Of a DNA stretch of 64,000 nt, positions 52,707 to 61,642 are shown in pieces. Within the stretch, counting starts at the first letter, position 1; every line of letters starts with the position of its first letter. The DNA lies in the NCBI RefSeq assembly GCF_005576615.1, contig NZ_CP040330.1, positions 1,798,001 to 1,862,000 on the forward strand. The letters run 5' to 3'. Under the pieces are notes generated by a model, which was not told the origin of the DNA, did not search any database, and saw only the letters and a program-made list of their open reading frames with translations. A program made the position numbers and the translations under genes. This DNA is from Natrinema versiforme (GTDB lineage: Archaea; Halobacteriota; Halobacteria; Halobacteriales; Natrialbaceae).

Positions 52707-54697
52707 TGTCCTACCCCTCTGAGGAACGGTAATTTCATGCCGCGGACCATCACCTTCTCCATAACGAAGACACCGACGAACAGGGCAATTCCGGCGAGCT
52801 TGACGTATCGGCCGGGATAGACCATCACGACGGTCCCGACGACGGTCAACGCGAGCCGGAGCGCGAGCCGGCGGCCGAAGCCCATCCTGAACGGGTAGTT
52901 GAGCCCGTAAATCATCGTGATCGCACCCAGGAGCACCAACGAGCCGGCTATCACAGTCGTCAGTCCGAACGACATGGAGATCATTCCTGGATTGTAGACG
53001 AACGCGATCGGTAGTACGAATAGCGGTGCAGCGATCTTGATCGCCGCGCCACAGACCCGCCAGAAGTTCGCCTCGGCGATGCCGGCCGTGACGACGGCTG
53101 CGGTCGCCACCGGCGGGGTAATGCCCGCCAGAATTGCGGCGTAGAACACGGTGTAGTGAGCCGTGATCTCGGGAATGCCGAAGTCTGAGATGAGCGTCGG
53201 GGCAATGAGGATCGCGACGATGACGTACGCCGCGACCGTCGGCATCCCGACGCCCATCAGGATGCTCACGAGCATCGCGAGGAGCACGGCGAGCAGTAGG
53301 ACGCCGCCCGAGAGGTCGATCAGCAGCAGCGCGATCTTGTTCGGCACGCCGGTCACGCTGAAGATGTCGACGACGCCGTTGACCGCTGCCAGAATGATCG
53401 CGATCGGTGCGAGGATTATCGCACCGCGGCGGAAGCCGTGGATCGTGTTCCAGAACTGGGTGACGAACTCCGAGAGGGCCCCGAACACCGAGTCGTCTAT
53501 CAGGCGCTGAACCATGGGGAAGAAGACGCCGGTGAGGACCATCGAGACGATGGTCCAGAGCGCGGCCGTCATGACCGTGTACTGGGCGATCCCAAGGAAA
53601 TAGATCAGGACGAAGAACGGAATGCCGAACCGGACCGCTTCGGTGAGCTTCTGTCGGTTCGACAGTTCCTCGTCGAAGAACTCGGTGAAGTCCATCTCCT
53701 GACTGCTCGCGTCACTGATCGCAGTGTAGTGGACGGCGATACCGACCGACGCGACGAGAATCGCCGCTGGAACGATCCCGGCGACGACGATACTGAGATA
53801 GGCGACACCCAGATACGACGCCATGACGAACGCCGACGCACCCATAACGGGCGGGAGGACCTGTCCGGAGGTCGATGCGACGGCTTCGATGGCGGCCGCT
53901 CGATGAGATGCCATCCCGCTGTCTTTCATCGTCGGAATAGTAAACGAACCCGTCATAGCGGCGTTGGCAGTATAGGAGCCGTTAATCGACCCGATGACAG
54001 TCGAGGACAGTACCGCCGTCTGGGCCACACCGGACCTGATGTAGTTCGCCGATTCGATCGCGACCCGAAGGATCAGATCGAACGCGCCGTAGGCAAACAG
54101 CAGGCCGGCGTACAGGAGGAACGGTGCGATCCACGCGGCGGTCAACTGCGTTAGGCTTCCGTAGAAGCCGTACAGATCAGTGACCAACGACTGCAGTAGC
54201 GTCAGTTCGGTCATCCCGCCATGGTTCAGTATCCCCGGGGCCATGTTCCCGTACATCCCGTACAGGATGACCCCGCCGACGAGTCCGAGGAACAGGTTCC
54301 CGAACTCGCGCCACGTGAGATACAGTATCGAAAGAATAATGAGGCGTGCTAACATATACTCGTGTTCGAACGCGTACCCCTGCTGGTGGACGTAGACGCG
54401 TTCGAAATTCATGGCGAAGTAGACTGATGCCGTGATGAGCACGATCGAGGCCGGCAACAGGACGGCGGCGTCTATCCGATCGCCCCCTTCGTACGCTTGC
54501 CGCGTCTGATCGAGCGCGTACACGGTGAGAATCGCACCGATGAAAATCACGCCGTACTTTACTCGGGCCCACCCCTGCGTGCGCGCCCAGTAGAGGACGA
54601 TCGCCCAGAACACGAGCGAGCTGAGTGTCACGCTAACATCGAGCACGCGGGGAACTCTTGATACCGACGAACGGTTGGATTCTGTTTCTGAAGTCAT
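52703..54697 (-). CDS. TRAP transporter permease (fused small and large subunits)
   Basis: A 664-residue membrane protein with about 16 or more helices. The first part corresponds to the four-helix DctQ subunit and the rest to the twelve-helix DctM-type transport subunit (LPPVMGASAFVMASYLGV, GMPTVAAYVIVAILIAPTLI, AILAGITPPVATAA). The fused form goes with TAXI-type binding proteins. It imports a small acid, probably using the Na+ gradient. It overlaps the small single-TM gene by four bases and follows the binding-protein gene by about 50 nt. Confidence 0.95.
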   Translation of the reverse strand: MTSETESNRSSVSRVPRVLDVSVTLSSLVFWAIVLYWARTQGWARVKYGVIFIGAILTVYALDQTRQAYEGGDRIDAAVLLPASIVLITASVYFAMNFERVYVHQQGYAFEHEYMLARLIILSILYLTWREFGNLFLGLVGGVILYGMYGNMAPGILNHGGMTELTLLQSLVTDLYGFYGSLTQLTAAWIAPFLLYAGLLFAYGAFDLILRVAIESANYIRSGVAQTAVLSSTVIGSINGSYTANAAMTGSFTIPTMKDSGMASHRAAAIEAVASTSGQVLPPVMGASAFVMASYLGVAYLSIVVAGIVPAAILVASVGIAVHYTAISDASSQEMDFTEFFDEELSNRQKLTEAVRFGIPFFVLIYFLGIAQYTVMTAALWTIVSMVLTGVFFPMVQRLIDDSVFGALSEFVTQFWNTIHGFRRGAIILAPIAIILAAVNGVVDIFSVTGVPNKIALLLIDLSGGVLLLAVLLAMLVSILMGVGMPTVAAYVIVAILIAPTLISDFGIPEITAHYTVFYAAILAGITPPVATAAVVTAGIAEANFWRVCGAAIKIAAPLFVLPIAFVYNPGMISMSFGLTTVIAGSLVLLGAITMIYGLNYPFRMGFGRRLALRLALTVVGTVVMVYPGRYVKLAGIALFVGVFVMEKVMVRGMKLPFLRGVGQ

Positions 54698-54750
54698 TGT
54701 ATGGAGTCGTATACTAGCTGGGGCGTCCCCTCTTCGATGCTATCGGTCGA

Positions 54751-55794
54751 TTATTCCGGAGTGGGGAGACTGTCGTCCCAGGCGTCGTTATCCTGGTAAT
54801 ACTCGACCGCACCGGGGTGGAAGGGAAAGTCGTCGCCCTCGAGGGCTTGACCGAGCATGTCTTCCGTCGATTCGAAGTCATTGAACTGATCTTCGGCCTC
54901 GTTGACGGTATCGTTGTGCTCGTCGACGACGCGACAGAGTTCGTAGACCGCATCGTCGCTGGCGTCCGGGTGGAAGACGTAGTTGACTTGCAGGTCCCAA
55001 GTGAAGACCTCGTCCGTCCCGATGTCCTGTTCGAGGCCCCAGTCCTCGTACGGGGTCCGTGAGGAACTGGCCCCGGCGTACGTGTCGGCGGATTGCTCGA
55101 GTGCATCGGTTGGTTCGACGTAGTGGACGTCGACGCGGGCGTCGTACTCGGTCACCCAGCCGGTGTAGCTGACGCCCGGCGTCCCGTAGGCGATCGCAGC
55201 GTCGATGCGCCCCTCCTCCATGGCACCCGGCGCGTCGCTGACACCCATGTCCATGATGTTCATTTCGTCGTACACGTCCGCCGTCGGGTCCTGACTCCAG
55301 ACATCCAGCGTCGTCGCGCGCGTTGAGTACCCGGGTTCAGCCGGGTACACGTTCGCACCGGCGAGATCGTCGAACGTTTCGATATCCGTGTCATCACGAG
55401 CGACGATGTAGATACTGTACGGGAACGCGGCGAATCCCTGGTAGGGTATCAGGTCGACCCCGCGGTCCTCGAAGTCACCGCGGCCCTCTACCGCCTTCGA
55501 CATCGAGTTGTTGTCGGTGATCCCCGCGTTGAACTGGTCCTGATCAAGCCGGTACAGCGTCCCGATGTAGCCGGGGCTCTCGACCGTCGAGTAATCGAGT
55601 TCGTCGCTGTGTTGGCTTACCGCGCGTTCGACGGCCAGACCGACGTCTTGCGTGCCGCCCGCGGAGGTGCCGACGCGAAGCTGCATCTCATCGCCGCCAC
55701 CACCGCCGATACAGCCGGCGAGACCGATCGCGCTTGCAGTTGCTGCCCCTCGAATGAATCGGCGTCGATTAACACCATCTTCTGGCATATCCAT
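54751..55794 (-). CDS. TAXI-family TRAP solute-binding lipoprotein
   Basis: A 347-residue protein. A Tat motif (NRRRFIRGAAT, about residues 9-19) and a lipobox (GLAGCIGGGGG, Cys about 28) show export and lipid anchoring on the outer face. The mature part begins MQLRVGTSAGGTQDVGLAVERAVS and continues AGITDNNSMSKAVEG, the TAXI (TRAP-associated extracytoplasmic immunogenic) pattern. It captures the substrate for the permease gene that follows. It lies upstream of an inverted-repeat region that could control the operon. Confidence 0.93.
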   Translation of the reverse strand: MDMPEDGVNRRRFIRGAATASAIGLAGCIGGGGGDEMQLRVGTSAGGTQDVGLAVERAVSQHSDELDYSTVESPGYIGTLYRLDQDQFNAGITDNNSMSKAVEGRGDFEDRGVDLIPYQGFAAFPYSIYIVARDDTDIETFDDLAGANVYPAEPGYSTRATTLDVWSQDPTADVYDEMNIMDMGVSDAPGAMEEGRIDAAIAYGTPGVSYTGWVTEYDARVDVHYVEPTDALEQSADTYAGASSSRTPYEDWGLEQDIGTDEVFTWDLQVNYVFHPDASDDAVYELCRVVDEHNDTVNEAEDQFNDFESTEDMLGQALEGDDFPFHPGAVEYYQDNDAWDDSLPTPE

Positions 55795-55857
55795 TTGTGG
55801 TATTACATGGCACGGTTAACAATCTACCTCTTGGTTTCTACTAGTGAGTACAGGAAC

Positions 55858-55885
55858 AATGACATTGGAGAGTTATAATGTCATT
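55858..55885. promoter_or_regulatory. Inverted repeat upstream of the TAXI-TRAP operon
   Basis: AATGACATT (55858-55866) and AATGTCATT (55877-55885) are perfect inverted repeats 10 bp apart, about 65-90 bp upstream of the binding-protein start. AT-rich sequence surrounds them. Size and position suit a regulator dimer site or part of the promoter. No matching copy was noticed elsewhere in the island. Confidence 0.45.
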
Positions 55886-56014
55886 ATATTCCGAGTAACG
55901 ATACAAATGCGACCGACTTGTAGGAGCGCAGCACCGACGGTCTCGTCCCCGGCAGAGCCGTCCGAGTGAGCTACGTGCTCGAGAACTCGTTTCCGTTTCT
56001 ACGCAGTCTCAGTA

Positions 56015-56446
56015 CTACCCCTCCCGCATCGTTACCGTCACCGGTCGATCGGCACCGAGCAGTACCGACTGTGTGACGCTCCCGAACAACGCTTTCCCGG
56101 TCGGACTCCGTTTCCGACCGCTCATGACGATCGTCTCGACGTCGATCTCCGTCGCAGTCGCCAGAATCTGGTCCGCCGGATCACCGTGTTCTCGGCGCTT
56201 CGTAACCGACATTCCCGCCGCCTCGAGGTGATCCTCGACGGCCGTGACGCTCGACGGGAACGCGCTCTTGTCGTAGAGGTCTTCGGAGCTGATCGATCTG
56301 CCTTCTCCGGAGACTTCGAACCCTTCGAAGACGTTCAGCAGGACGACTTCCTTTTCGGCGGCCGGTCCGGGAAGTTCGGTGACGATGTCCGCCGCCGTCT
56401 GGGCCCGCTGTTCGTTTTCGCCGATCGGAACGAGTATTCGATACAT
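56015..56446 (-). CDS. Universal stress protein
   Basis: A 143-residue UspA-fold protein. MYRILVPIGENEQRAQTAADIV is the first strand and helix, LLNVFEGFEV is beta-2, and the C-terminal nucleotide loop GRKRSPTGKALFGSVTQSVL (G-2x-G-9x-G-S type) is intact, so ATP binding is expected. The ATG at 56446 is favoured because the family starts at MYRILVP. An extended frame reaches 56536. In this position it probably belongs to the sugar-acid island, but its function there is unknown. Confidence 0.9.
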   Translation of the reverse strand: MYRILVPIGENEQRAQTAADIVTELPGPAAEKEVVLLNVFEGFEVSGEGRSISSEDLYDKSAFPSSVTAVEDHLEAAGMSVTKRREHGDPADQILATATEIDVETIVMSGRKRSPTGKALFGSVTQSVLLGADRPVTVTMREG

Positions 56447-56584
56447 GCCGTCAGCTAGCGCGCTGCTAGATAATAAATTCTGGTTCATGATAACACACCA
56501 CAAATAACAGTACGGTACCGGACGACGGGGTCGCATCGAGTCCCGTCCGAACCGTCTACTCGCCGAGGGGAGTTTCTCCGAGCG

Positions 56585-57805
56585 CTATTCGAAGCCGTCC
56601 GTCCCCTCGAGTCGGTGTTCCTCGGCGACCGCGTCGTCCAGTTCGATCCCGAGACCGGGAGCCTCCGGCACTTCGATGTAGCCGTCCTGAATGAGCGCCT
56701 CGTCGCGGGTGTGTAAGTCGTTCCACCAGTCGACCTCGAGGGCGTGATACTCGAGGAGATCGAAGTTCGGGATGGCGGCACCGAGGTGGACGCAGGCCAT
56801 CGTCCCGATCGGACTGCAGACGTTGTGGGGCGACATCGGCATGTAGTTCTCTTCGGCGCGGTCCGCGATCCGCATCGTTTCGCCGAGTCCGCCGACGGTC
56901 GTCGGATCCGGCGTCACGATATCCACGCCGTGGTCGTAGATCAAGTCGGAGAGTTCGTGAACCCGGAACCGGTTCTCACCGGTCGCGACCGGGGTCTTCG
57001 TCGCCTTCGTGACCTCCGTCTGTGCGTCCATGTTCTCCGGCGGGATCAGGTCCTCGAGCCACATGAGATCGTACACCTCGAGTTTGTGGGCGAGCCGTTT
57101 GGCGCTCTCGACCGAGTAATCCCAGTGACAGTCGAACGCCAGATCGACATCGTAGCCGATTTCCTCGCGGACGGCCTCGACGATCGTTCGCTTGTGTTCG
57201 ATGGCGCCGTTACTGAGCCGACCGTTGAACGGATCCGGATTGTTGTCCATCTCGAGGTCGAGGTCGAACTTGAGCGCGGTAAAGCCCATGTCGACGACGC
57301 GGCGGGCTTCGTTCGCGTACGCTTCGGGTGAGTACGCGTCGGCGTCGGCGTACTCGGTATAGCCATCCTCGACGGCGTAGGCCTCGCCCGCGTGACAGTC
57401 ACAGTAAATCCGAACCTCGTCGCGGAACTTCCCGCCGAGGAGTTGATAGACCGGGAGGTCGAGGATCTTCCCGGCGACGTCCCACAGCGCGATCTCGATG
57501 CCCGATGCGGCGGTAATGACCTTGCCTGTCGTCCCGCCGTGGCCGGACATCTCCTGAATGATTCGCCTGTAGAGTCGCTGGACGTCGAGCGGGTTCTCGC
57601 CGATTAGAAACCGCTTCGTGTATTCGACGAGTTCGGGAACGCCGCCGCCACGATAGGACTCGCCGATCCCCGTCACACCGGCGTCCGTTTCGATCTTGAT
57701 CAGGTTCCATTCGAAGTTGCCGTCGACAACAGAGGTCTGAATGTCGGTTATTTCGACGTCGCGATCCGCGTTCCGGTTCGATATCTGGTTTGAGAAGTCT
57801 TTCAT
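56585..57805 (-). CDS. Enolase-superfamily sugar-acid dehydratase
   Basis: A 406-residue paralogue of the dehydratase at 46476 (same DVEITDIQTSVVDGNF and VPELVEYTKRFLIGENPLD layout). Metal ligands Asp in LAFDCHWDY (about residue 222), Glu in MWLEDLIPPEN (about 250) and Glu in VATGENRFR (about 274) are present, and MSPHNVCSP is conserved. Probably removes water from a 2-hydroxy sugar acid to give a 2-keto-3-deoxy acid. The substrate in this island may be gluconate-, rhamnonate- or fuconate-like. It lies downstream of the second dehydratase on the same strand. Confidence 0.88.
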   Translation of the reverse strand: MKDFSNQISNRNADRDVEITDIQTSVVDGNFEWNLIKIETDAGVTGIGESYRGGGVPELVEYTKRFLIGENPLDVQRLYRRIIQEMSGHGGTTGKVITAASGIEIALWDVAGKILDLPVYQLLGGKFRDEVRIYCDCHAGEAYAVEDGYTEYADADAYSPEAYANEARRVVDMGFTALKFDLDLEMDNNPDPFNGRLSNGAIEHKRTIVEAVREEIGYDVDLAFDCHWDYSVESAKRLAHKLEVYDLMWLEDLIPPENMDAQTEVTKATKTPVATGENRFRVHELSDLIYDHGVDIVTPDPTTVGGLGETMRIADRAEENYMPMSPHNVCSPIGTMACVHLGAAIPNFDLLEYHALEVDWWNDLHTRDEALIQDGYIEVPEAPGLGIELDDAVAEEHRLEGTDGFE

Positions 57806-57828
57806 TGTTCTGTGTAGTGGTAGTCATG

Positions 57829-58941
57829 CTAGTTTGTCTGTCTGAATCGCTCGAGCGCGTCTTCGTCCAGCCGCACGCCGTGGCCCGGATCGTCCGGGAG
57901 CGGAATCATCCCGGTATCGTCGGGCCGAAGCGGACTCTCGACGATGTCGTCGAATACTTTCACGTCCATATCGCGGTAGAAGTACTCGGTCCAGAGTCCG
58001 TTCTCGATCGCACCGAGCAGCGACGAGTGAAGATTCCAGTTGTAGTGTGGCGCGATCTGGATATCGTTGGCCGCCGCGTAGTGGGCGATCTTGAGCCACT
58101 CCGTGATGCCGCCACAGACGGTCGCGTCGGGCTGTAAGATGTCCGCAGCGCCGTCAGCGATGAGTCGCTCGAAGGAATAGCGCGGTCCCTCGAGTTCGCC
58201 AGTCGCAACCGGGTACGGGATGGCGTCGTTGACTGCCGTCATCGCGCCGACGCTATCGACCATGACCGGTTCTTCGATGAAGTACGGGTCGAACGGTTCG
58301 AACGCGCGGCATGCTCGGATCGCCTCCGTCGTGCCCGACCAGGCACCGTTGGCATCGAGTAACAGGGTCCGATCGGGCCCGATCTCGTCGCGAACGGCTT
58401 CGACTCGGTCCGCTTCGTCGGGGATCGACCGGCGGCCGACTTTCATCTTGACGATGTCGTGGCCCTCGTCGAGATAGCGCCGCATCTCGTCGCGGAGCCC
58501 TTCGTGGCCCTTCTCGTCGCGGTAGTACCCCCCGCTCGCATACGCGGGGACCGAATCGGCGTGGCCGCCGAGGAGTTTGTACAGCGGCTGGTCGGCGGCT
58601 TTCGCTTTGATGTCCCAGAGCGCGATGTCGACCGTCGAGATCGCGCGAAGGAGGACGCCCGATCGGCCGATCTGGACCGTTCCATCGAACATCTCTCGCC
58701 ACAACCGCTCGGTGTCCCGCGGATCTTCATCGACGACGATCGGCGCGAGGAGCGACTCCACTGCTTCCGAGATGAGCCCCGCTCCCTCGTATCCGAGCGA
58801 GTAGCCGACGCCTTCATGGCCGCTCTCGGTCCGGACGTACGTGATCGCGTGATCCCGATACGTGAGGGTTCTGTTCGAGAACGATACCGGCTCCTCCAGC
58901 GGTATTTCTACTGGGAAGGACTCGACGCGGTCGATCTCCAT
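57829..58941 (-). CDS. Mandelate racemase/muconate lactonising family enzyme
   Basis: A 370-residue enolase-superfamily protein with the KxK motif of the MLE/MR subgroup (VKMKVGRRS, about residue 164) and metal ligands Asp in LLLDANGAW (about 195), Glu in YFIEEPVM (about 220) and Glu in VATGELEGP (about 245). APHYNWNLHSSLLGAI carries the opposing His. It may racemise or dehydrate a sugar acid. It starts 92 nt from the divergent LarA-like gene and runs into the second dehydratase 23 nt later, so the two probably share a transcript. Confidence 0.88.
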   Translation of the reverse strand: MEIDRVESFPVEIPLEEPVSFSNRTLTYRDHAITYVRTESGHEGVGYSLGYEGAGLISEAVESLLAPIVVDEDPRDTERLWREMFDGTVQIGRSGVLLRAISTVDIALWDIKAKAADQPLYKLLGGHADSVPAYASGGYYRDEKGHEGLRDEMRRYLDEGHDIVKMKVGRRSIPDEADRVEAVRDEIGPDRTLLLDANGAWSGTTEAIRACRAFEPFDPYFIEEPVMVDSVGAMTAVNDAIPYPVATGELEGPRYSFERLIADGAADILQPDATVCGGITEWLKIAHYAAANDIQIAPHYNWNLHSSLLGAIENGLWTEYFYRDMDVKVFDDIVESPLRPDDTGMIPLPDDPGHGVRLDEDALERFRQTN

Positions 58942-59033
58942 ACCGGGAGGACGAGGGAGAACAATGAAAGATACTCACATACAGGCAAGTATTACGAGGG
59001 GAGAACTATACGTCGGGCGGCTAGACATCGGGT

Positions 59034-60326
59034 ATGGAGTTTCCCGAGCAGGCAGATATAGCGAAACTCATCGACTCGCAACCGTACCCGTCGTTCGCTC
59101 GAGTCAGCTACGAGCCGGCTACTGAGACTATTGCAGACCCCCTAGAGACGGTCCGATCGGAGGTAGATCGACTCGCGTTCGAGGAGCTCGAGCCGGGATC
59201 GACGGTCGCCGTCGGCGTCGGCAGCAGGGGAATTCACCTGATTGCGGATATCGTCGCCGAGACGGTCACGGCCATTGAGGAACGAGGGTTCGCACCGATC
59301 ATCGTCCCGGCAATGGGGAGTCACGGCGGTGCGACTTCCGAGGGCCAACGCGAAATTCTCGCGGCGCTCGATATCACCGAGGACCGTATCGGCGCGCCGA
59401 TCGATGCGCGCATGGACGTCGCGAAACTCGACGACGTGTCCGTCGACGGGACCGAGACGCCGGTTTACTTCGCCACCGCCGCGCTCGAGGCCGACGCAGT
59501 GATGGTGATAAATCGAGTCAAGCCGCATACGAACTTCACCGGTCGGATCGAAAGCGGCCTCTGTAAGATGCTCACGGTCGGCCTCGGCAAGCAACAGGGG
59601 GCGCAAGCGTTCCACTCGACGGCGCTCGCCGAGGGGTACGTGCCGACGATCGAGTCACTCACTGCGGCTATCAGGGAGTCGGTCCCGTTGCTCGGCGGAC
59701 TCGCGCTCGTGGAAAACTTCTACGAGGAGACGGGCGTCATCGAAGCGATTCCGGGATCCGCGTTCGAAGAGCGCGGACCGGAACTGCTCGAACGCGCTCG
59801 TGCAGAGATGGCGACGCTCCCGGTCGACGATATCGATCTGCTCGTCGTCGACGAACTCGGAAAGGAAATCTCCGGTGCGGGAATGGATACGAACGTGATC
59901 GGCAGGTACCAAGTCATCAACGCGCCCGATCCGGAGACACCCGCGATCGATCTCATCTACGCCCGCGGGCTTACGGACGAGACGAGCGGCAACGGCAACG
60001 GAATCGGACTGGCGGACATAACCCGTCGAGCCGCCGTCGACCAACTCGATTTGCGGAAAACATACGCGAACGCGCTGACGAGCGGGTCACTCGCCAAAGC
60101 GAAGCTTCCTCCCGTCGCACCGAACGACGAACTAGCACTCAGGGTCGCACTGAACGCACTCGGCGGCTACGACCCGGAGACGGCTAGGGTTGCCTGGATC
60201 GAGAACACGACTGACCTCGACGAGTTTTACGTCTCGGACGCTCTGCTCGAGGACATCGAGGACGAGGTCGCGGTTCGAAATCGGGTCCAGTTGACGTTCG
60301 ACGACGGGACGGCGTTGTTCGAGTGA
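59034..60326 (+). CDS. LarA-like lactate racemase family protein
   Basis: A 430-residue LarA/DUF2088-type protein. VAVGVGSRGIH and VPAMGSHGGATSEGQ (about residue 97) carry the cofactor-region His, INRVKPHTNFTGRIESGLCKMLTVGLGKQ (about 160-188) is the Lys/His-rich active site, and DLLVVDELGKEISGAGMDTNVIG follows. Known LarA enzymes use a nickel-pincer cofactor to racemise lactate or related hydroxyacids. The genes that make it (larB, larC, larE) are not in this window. It probably racemises or epimerises a hydroxyacid from the island pathway. Confidence 0.85.
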   Translation: MEFPEQADIAKLIDSQPYPSFARVSYEPATETIADPLETVRSEVDRLAFEELEPGSTVAVGVGSRGIHLIADIVAETVTAIEERGFAPIIVPAMGSHGGATSEGQREILAALDITEDRIGAPIDARMDVAKLDDVSVDGTETPVYFATAALEADAVMVINRVKPHTNFTGRIESGLCKMLTVGLGKQQGAQAFHSTALAEGYVPTIESLTAAIRESVPLLGGLALVENFYEETGVIEAIPGSAFEERGPELLERARAEMATLPVDDIDLLVVDELGKEISGAGMDTNVIGRYQVINAPDPETPAIDLIYARGLTDETSGNGNGIGLADITRRAAVDQLDLRKTYANALTSGSLAKAKLPPVAPNDELALRVALNALGGYDPETARVAWIENTTDLDEFYVSDALLEDIEDEVAVRNRVQLTFDDGTALFE

Positions 60327-60350
60327 GACGGTCGACCGTCTGTGCCTCGC

Positions 60351-61154
60351 TCACTCGACGATGTGGTCGGCCGAACTGTCCGGTGACGAGTAAGTAATGT
60401 TTAATTCGAGTTCGTTCGCGGCTGTGAGCAGCATATTGGGTACCTCCGATTCGAGTCGATCCCCGTTCAACCGATGGGACGGACCAGCGACCGCGAGGGC
60501 ACCGAGAACCGATCCGTCCCGCACGACGGGGACCGCGACGCCGTTGATTCCGTCGACGTGTTCCTCCCGATTGAACCCGACCCCGCGCTCGCGAACGGCC
60601 TCGAGTTCGTCGTACAGCGCCTCGCGATCGGTGATGGTGTTGTCGGTGAGCGCCGGCAGTTCCCAGCGATCGAAGATTTCGTCGACGCGGTCCCGCGGGT
60701 AGTGAGCGAGGATCGACTTGCCGGCCGACGACCCGTGGAGGTGGATCTGTCGACCGACGTCGAACCCGGCTCGGACTGCCTTGCTGCCCGTTTCCACGTG
60801 GAGGTAAATACCGAGACCGTAGTCTTCGACGACGAACTGCGAGCGCTCCTGGGTCTCCTCGGCGAGGTCCTGGACGTGTTGCCGCGCCGTCTCGTACGCC
60901 GGGTCTCTCGTCCGTGCCGCTCGCCCGAGCCGTGCGAATCGGAGCCCGATCTGATATCGTTCGCCCTGCCGCGACACGTACCGGAGGTCACAGAGCGTGT
61001 TGAGGTGACGATGTGTCGTACTCTCGGTGAGATCAAGTTCGGTGGCGATCTCGGAGAGACGGGACGGCCCGTTTTCCTGAAGCTCGTGGACGATCGCGAA
61101 ACTCGTCTTCGTGCTTCCGATCCGATTTCCACCGCCGGCGTCTCGTTCTGTCAT
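60351..61154 (-). CDS. IclR-family transcriptional regulator
   Basis: A 267-residue regulator. The N-terminal winged helix (SRLSEIATELDLTESTTHRHLNTLCDLRYV, about residues 33-62) binds DNA, and the C-terminal IclR effector domain (GAAGKSILA-like GSSAGKSILAHYP, about 140, and GVAVPVVRDGSVLGALAVAGP) binds a small acid. It converges on larA and faces the SDR operon across 488 nt. Palindromes of one 15-bp consensus lie just upstream of it and of the SDR, so it probably controls itself and the operon. Confidence 0.94.
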   Translation of the reverse strand: MTERDAGGGNRIGSTKTSFAIVHELQENGPSRLSEIATELDLTESTTHRHLNTLCDLRYVSRQGERYQIGLRFARLGRAARTRDPAYETARQHVQDLAEETQERSQFVVEDYGLGIYLHVETGSKAVRAGFDVGRQIHLHGSSAGKSILAHYPRDRVDEIFDRWELPALTDNTITDREALYDELEAVRERGVGFNREEHVDGINGVAVPVVRDGSVLGALAVAGPSHRLNGDRLESEVPNMLLTAANELELNITYSSPDSSADHIVE

Positions 61155-61183
61155 ACGATGACATCGTTTTTTACAGTTTAAAA

Positions 61184-61200
61184 GTTCCGCTATATGGAAC
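61184..61200. promoter_or_regulatory. Predicted IclR operator 1
   Basis: GTTCCGCTATATGGAAC fits the 15-bp consensus TTCCGCNATRYGGAA with one flanking pair. It lies 30-46 bp upstream of the iclR start, next to a TTTTAAAC box, where binding would block or limit its own transcription. Confidence 0.65.
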
Positions 61201-61322
61201 TCGTTCGTTCAGAACGGCACCCGCAATCGCGATCGAGTCCGTTCGTCCGGAACAACGCCCTCGAGCGCGATCAAATTCCGCTGCTCCGAGAATTTGCCCG
61301 CCTGTTCCACCGACTAACTGAC

Positions 61323-61337
61323 TTCCGCAATGCGGAA
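61323..61337. promoter_or_regulatory. Predicted IclR operator 2
   Basis: TTCCGCAATGCGGAA, a perfect palindrome around a central A, matches the same consensus as sites 1 and 3. It lies mid-way between the two divergent genes. Confidence 0.65.
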
Positions 61338-61514
61338 AGGAGCGTGCCTCCATCACCTGATCAAGTGCCCCTAGATTACGAAAATATGAATGTAAAGGAT
61401 GCTGTAGAGGGCGCGATAATACGATCAATAATACTGAGAAACGATCGGTATTTCCGTCGCATTGAGTCTGTCAGCCCGATCTGGGGATACCGCTTTATCG
61501 AGAGGAAAGTAGCA

Positions 61515-61529
61515 ATTCCGCGATATGGA
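61515..61529. promoter_or_regulatory. Predicted IclR operator 3
   Basis: TTCCGCGATATGGAA, same consensus. It lies about 115 bp upstream of the SDR start, in the likely promoter region of the SDR-cupin-FAH operon. The whole 61155-61642 gap holds no gene. Confidence 0.65.
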
Positions 61530-61642
61530 ACTAGAGCTACTGCTAGTATGGGGAACTGATGACCAAATCATCGTGATTGGTGGGTGGTATCACTTACCGC
61601 AACGACAAGTTTTTTGCCCCTCTCGTGGGGGAATACGGACGA

